From positions 1 through 22,091 of the IMG/VR virus record IMGVR_UViG_3300036800_000087: a DNA stretch of 22,091 bases, one strand, 5' to 3'. The position numbers and the translations under genes were made by a program. This document shows, piece by piece, positions 20,635-22,091 of this stretch (positions are counted from its first letter, which is position 1; every line of letters begins with the position of its first letter). The stretch comes from a virus. Below the pieces are notes generated by a model. It made no database searches, was not told the origin of the DNA, and saw nothing but the letters and a program-made list of their open reading frames with translations.

Positions 20635-21006
20635 ATGCTCGAAGATCACCGCCCCATCCGGATCGCCGGTGTCGCAGGCGAGACGACGTTCTCTGAATTC
20701 CTGGCCGCCAACGCCGACGGCATCGACCTGGACGAGGCGCTGGAAATCCAGGGCGCGCTCGACCGCCAGGGCTTCTACCGGGGCGGCGGCGGCGCGGCGG
20801 CGGAATGGCGGATCGACGTGGTCCGCTCCGCGCGCTGCCCCTCCTGTTCCAACCGCGGTTGGGTTCCGTCCTACCGCGCGCCGATGGACTTCAGCCTGTC
20901 GCTTGCCGATCAGGCCCGGGCCAACGAGCGGGAGCGCACCGCCCCCCGCCTCCCCTGCCCCGCCCGCTGCGAAGCGGTGTCGCGCCTCGTCTGTGAGGCC
21001 GCCTGA
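20635..21006 (+). CDS. First gene of the rightward operon; putative zinc-binding protein
   Basis: 123 residues. GGGAG lies 7 nt before the ATG. The N-terminal half (TTFSEFLAANADGIDLDEAL, then EIQGALDRQGFYRGGGGAAA) is helical with a Gly-rich turn. The C-terminal half holds CPSC (about 63-66) followed by PCPARCEAV and a final VC, a possible Cys4 zinc site. It is driven by an operator-covered promoter, so it should be expressed on induction. I do not recognise the family, and a role in early takeover or regulation is only an inference from position. Confidence 0.72.
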   Translation: MLEDHRPIRIAGVAGETTFSEFLAANADGIDLDEALEIQGALDRQGFYRGGGGAAAEWRIDVVRSARCPSCSNRGWVPSYRAPMDFSLSLADQARANERERTAPRLPCPARCEAVSRLVCEAA

Positions 21007-21257
21007 TGGCCGCCGCATCACAGAGCGGCGGCGTCGTCTTCGTCGGCCCCGTCCGCCTCTCGCTGCGCAAGGCGCGGGAGACGGCGCTGTATTTCACCGA
21101 CCTCGCCGCCGCGACCGGCGACCGGGCCATCGCCATCGAAGCTCTCGCGCTCGCTGAGGCCCACAACGAGGCGCACCGCTGGCGTCGGGCGTCCGGCTGG
21201 GCAGACCCATACGCGGCGGATCGCGCCGCTCCGATCCAATCCCAAGAGGGGAACTGA
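21006..21257 (+). CDS. Small unknown early protein
   Basis: 83 residues. The ATG overlaps the preceding TGA by one base (TGATG), so it is co-translated with the putative zinc protein. It reads VVFVGPVRLSLRKARETALY, then FTDLAAATGDRAIAIEALAL, then a helical AEAHNEAHRWRRASGWADPY and a polar tail. It has a helical-bundle look with no motif I can name. It precedes the repeat protein gene by 4 bp. Confidence 0.68.
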   Translation: MAAASQSGGVVFVGPVRLSLRKARETALYFTDLAAATGDRAIAIEALALAEAHNEAHRWRRASGWADPYAADRAAPIQSQEGN

Positions 21258-21261
21258 AACC

Positions 21262-22091
21262 ATGGCTACTCGCGCCAAGAAGACGGCTGCGCCCGAAGCG
21301 ACCGCTGAGGTCGTCTACGAGTACGGCATTCGCACGTGGGAAGCCGGGGGCAAGTCGCATGGCGACTTCGCCTGGGACCTGCGGCCCGGCGCCCGCAACG
21401 AGGCTCCAGATTGGAAGCCGACGAAGGAGTGCGGCTACGGCCTCCACGCCAACCGGTTCGGCATGGAAGATTGGTCGCTCCTGGGCGACATCAGCGGCGT
21501 GAAGCGGGGCGGCCGCGTCCTGGGCGTCGTGCGCTGGGATAGCGCCCTCGCGATCGATCTGGACGGCAAGCACAAGGCCCCCTGGATGGAGGTCGTGCTC
21601 ACTACTGAGACGGCCGATCTGGCCTCTGTGCTGGCGGCTATCTCTCGCCATCGCAACGATCATCTCTTCACCCTGGCCGAGCGCCTTGCGAAGCAAAAGA
21701 AAACGCTGGCGACGACGGGCGAGGGCTCCGCTGCGGCGACGACGGGCAACCGGTCCGCTGCGGCGACGACGGGCTACGGCTCCGCTGCGGCGACGACGGG
21801 CAACCGGTCCGCTGCGGCGACGACGGGCTACGGCTCCGCTGCGGCGACGACGGGCTACGGCTCCGCTGCGGCGACGACGGGCGAGGGCTCCGCTGCGGCG
21901 ACGACGGGCTACGGCTCCGCTGCGGCGACGACGGGCTACGGCTCCGCTGCGGCGACGACGGGCAACCGGTCCGCTGCGGCGACGACGGGCTACGGCTCCG
22001 CTGCGGCGACGACGGGCTACGGCTCCGCTGCGGCGACGACGGGCTACGGCTCCGCTGCGGCGACGACGGGCTACGGCTCCGCTGCGGCGAC
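21262..22091 (+). CDS. SAAATTG-repeat protein (3' part beyond the window)
   Basis: An open frame with 276 codons visible and no stop. After a Lys/Ala-rich start (MATRAKKTAAPEATAEVV) comes a globular domain of about 130 residues with the features GIRTWEAGGKSHGDFAWDLR, ECGYGLHANRFGMEDWSLLG and WMEVVLTT. It is followed by a helical linker (LASVLAAISRHRNDHLFTLA). From residue 153 it is pure 9-residue repeats, G-x-x-S-A-A-A-T-T, with x-x being Tyr-Gly, Asn-Arg or Glu-Gly. Such N-domain plus repeat proteins occur in phages and prophages; the repeats likely fold as a beta-solenoid. Function is unknown; binding or anti-host roles are guesses. An AAGAGGGG Shine-Dalgarno sits rather far upstream (10-11 nt). 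Confidence 0.8.
   Translation, partial: MATRAKKTAAPEATAEVVYEYGIRTWEAGGKSHGDFAWDLRPGARNEAPDWKPTKECGYGLHANRFGMEDWSLLGDISGVKRGGRVLGVVRWDSALAIDLDGKHKAPWMEVVLTTETADLASVLAAISRHRNDHLFTLAERLAKQKKTLATTGEGSAAATTGNRSAAATTGYGSAAATTGNRSAAATTGYGSAAATTGYGSAAATTGEGSAAATTGYGSAAATTGYGSAAATTGNRSAAATTGYGSAAATTGYGSAAATTGYGSAAATTGYGSAAA
21718..22091 (+). repeat. Tandem 27-bp coding repeat, at least 14 units
   Basis: Units start at 21718 and every 27 bp after; the 14th is cut by the window end. Within a unit, the 18 bases encoding Ala-Ala-Ala-Thr-Thr-Gly are the same throughout. Only the two residues after Gly change, in the order EG, NR, YG, NR, YG, YG, EG, YG, YG, NR, then four YG. Identity at the DNA level, including synonymous sites, indicates recent expansion by slippage or recombination. 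Confidence 0.95.

Noticed and set aside
21718-22091. Tandem repeats as a CRISPR array
   Set aside because: The repeat is continuous, in frame and without spacers; it encodes a 9-residue protein repeat.
1-22091. tRNA or rRNA genes
   Set aside because: I saw no cloverleaf-like or rRNA-like sequence by eye on either strand; a tRNA scan was not possible.

Overview
The window reads as the early, replication/recombination and packaging half of a temperate tailed phage or prophage. The host is probably a high-GC alphaproteobacterium: codons are strongly GC-ended, start codons include GTG, and the N-terminal FGHNSGN motif of one small protein resembles motifs I associate with alphaproteobacterial phage genes. 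A Caulobacterales host is a guess. No integrase, capsid, tail or lysis gene is visible, so the element continues past both edges.

Right end (19874-22091): a genetic switch. A short Cro-like HTH gene (minus) and a CI-like HTH repressor gene (plus, no peptidase domain) diverge around 20078-20160. Five copies of a 17-bp operator, CGATAC-N5-GTATCG, three perfect or nearly so, lie in that gap and in the gap after the repressor gene. Two of them sit on matching promoters (TTGACC ... TATCGT), one driving the long leftward operon and one driving a rightward operon. The rightward operon has two small unknown genes and a protein with at least 14 near-identical 27-bp (9-residue) SAAATTG repeats that runs off the window.

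Middle (19646 down to 8242, all minus strand): about seventeen tightly packed genes, mostly joined by ATGA, GTGA or TGATG overlaps. They encode a recombination set (RusA-type resolvase, Sak4-like RecA-fold ATPase, DUF669 ssDNA-binding-type protein, Cas4/AddB-type Fe-S PD-(D/E)XK nuclease), small zinc-binding proteins, an SNF2-type helicase paired with a DNA methyltransferase, a RadD-type helicase, and a primase-polymerase/helicase fusion. One small gene in this run (15028-15164) is out of frame because of a run of nine G right after its ATG.

Just beyond the primase-helicase gene, 8066-8245 is an A+T-richer patch with five exact GACAACCG octamers arranged as nested inverted repeats. It is a candidate replication origin or operator. 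Beside it lie a small gene that is probably frameshifted at its second codon and, on the plus strand, a stand-alone protein that looks like the C-terminal end of a MuF head-morphogenesis protein.

Left end (7276 down to 1, minus strand): ParB-like protein, OmpR-type winged-helix protein, small and large terminase, a 42-residue single-pass membrane protein missing from long-ORF lists, and a DUF1073/Acb1-N-type portal. Three secreted-type proteins follow, the last with a lipobox, and at least one resembles virion fibre or decoration domains. They occupy the place where head protease and capsid genes would normally come. A 20-nt box is repeated exactly 19 nt ahead of two start codons here.
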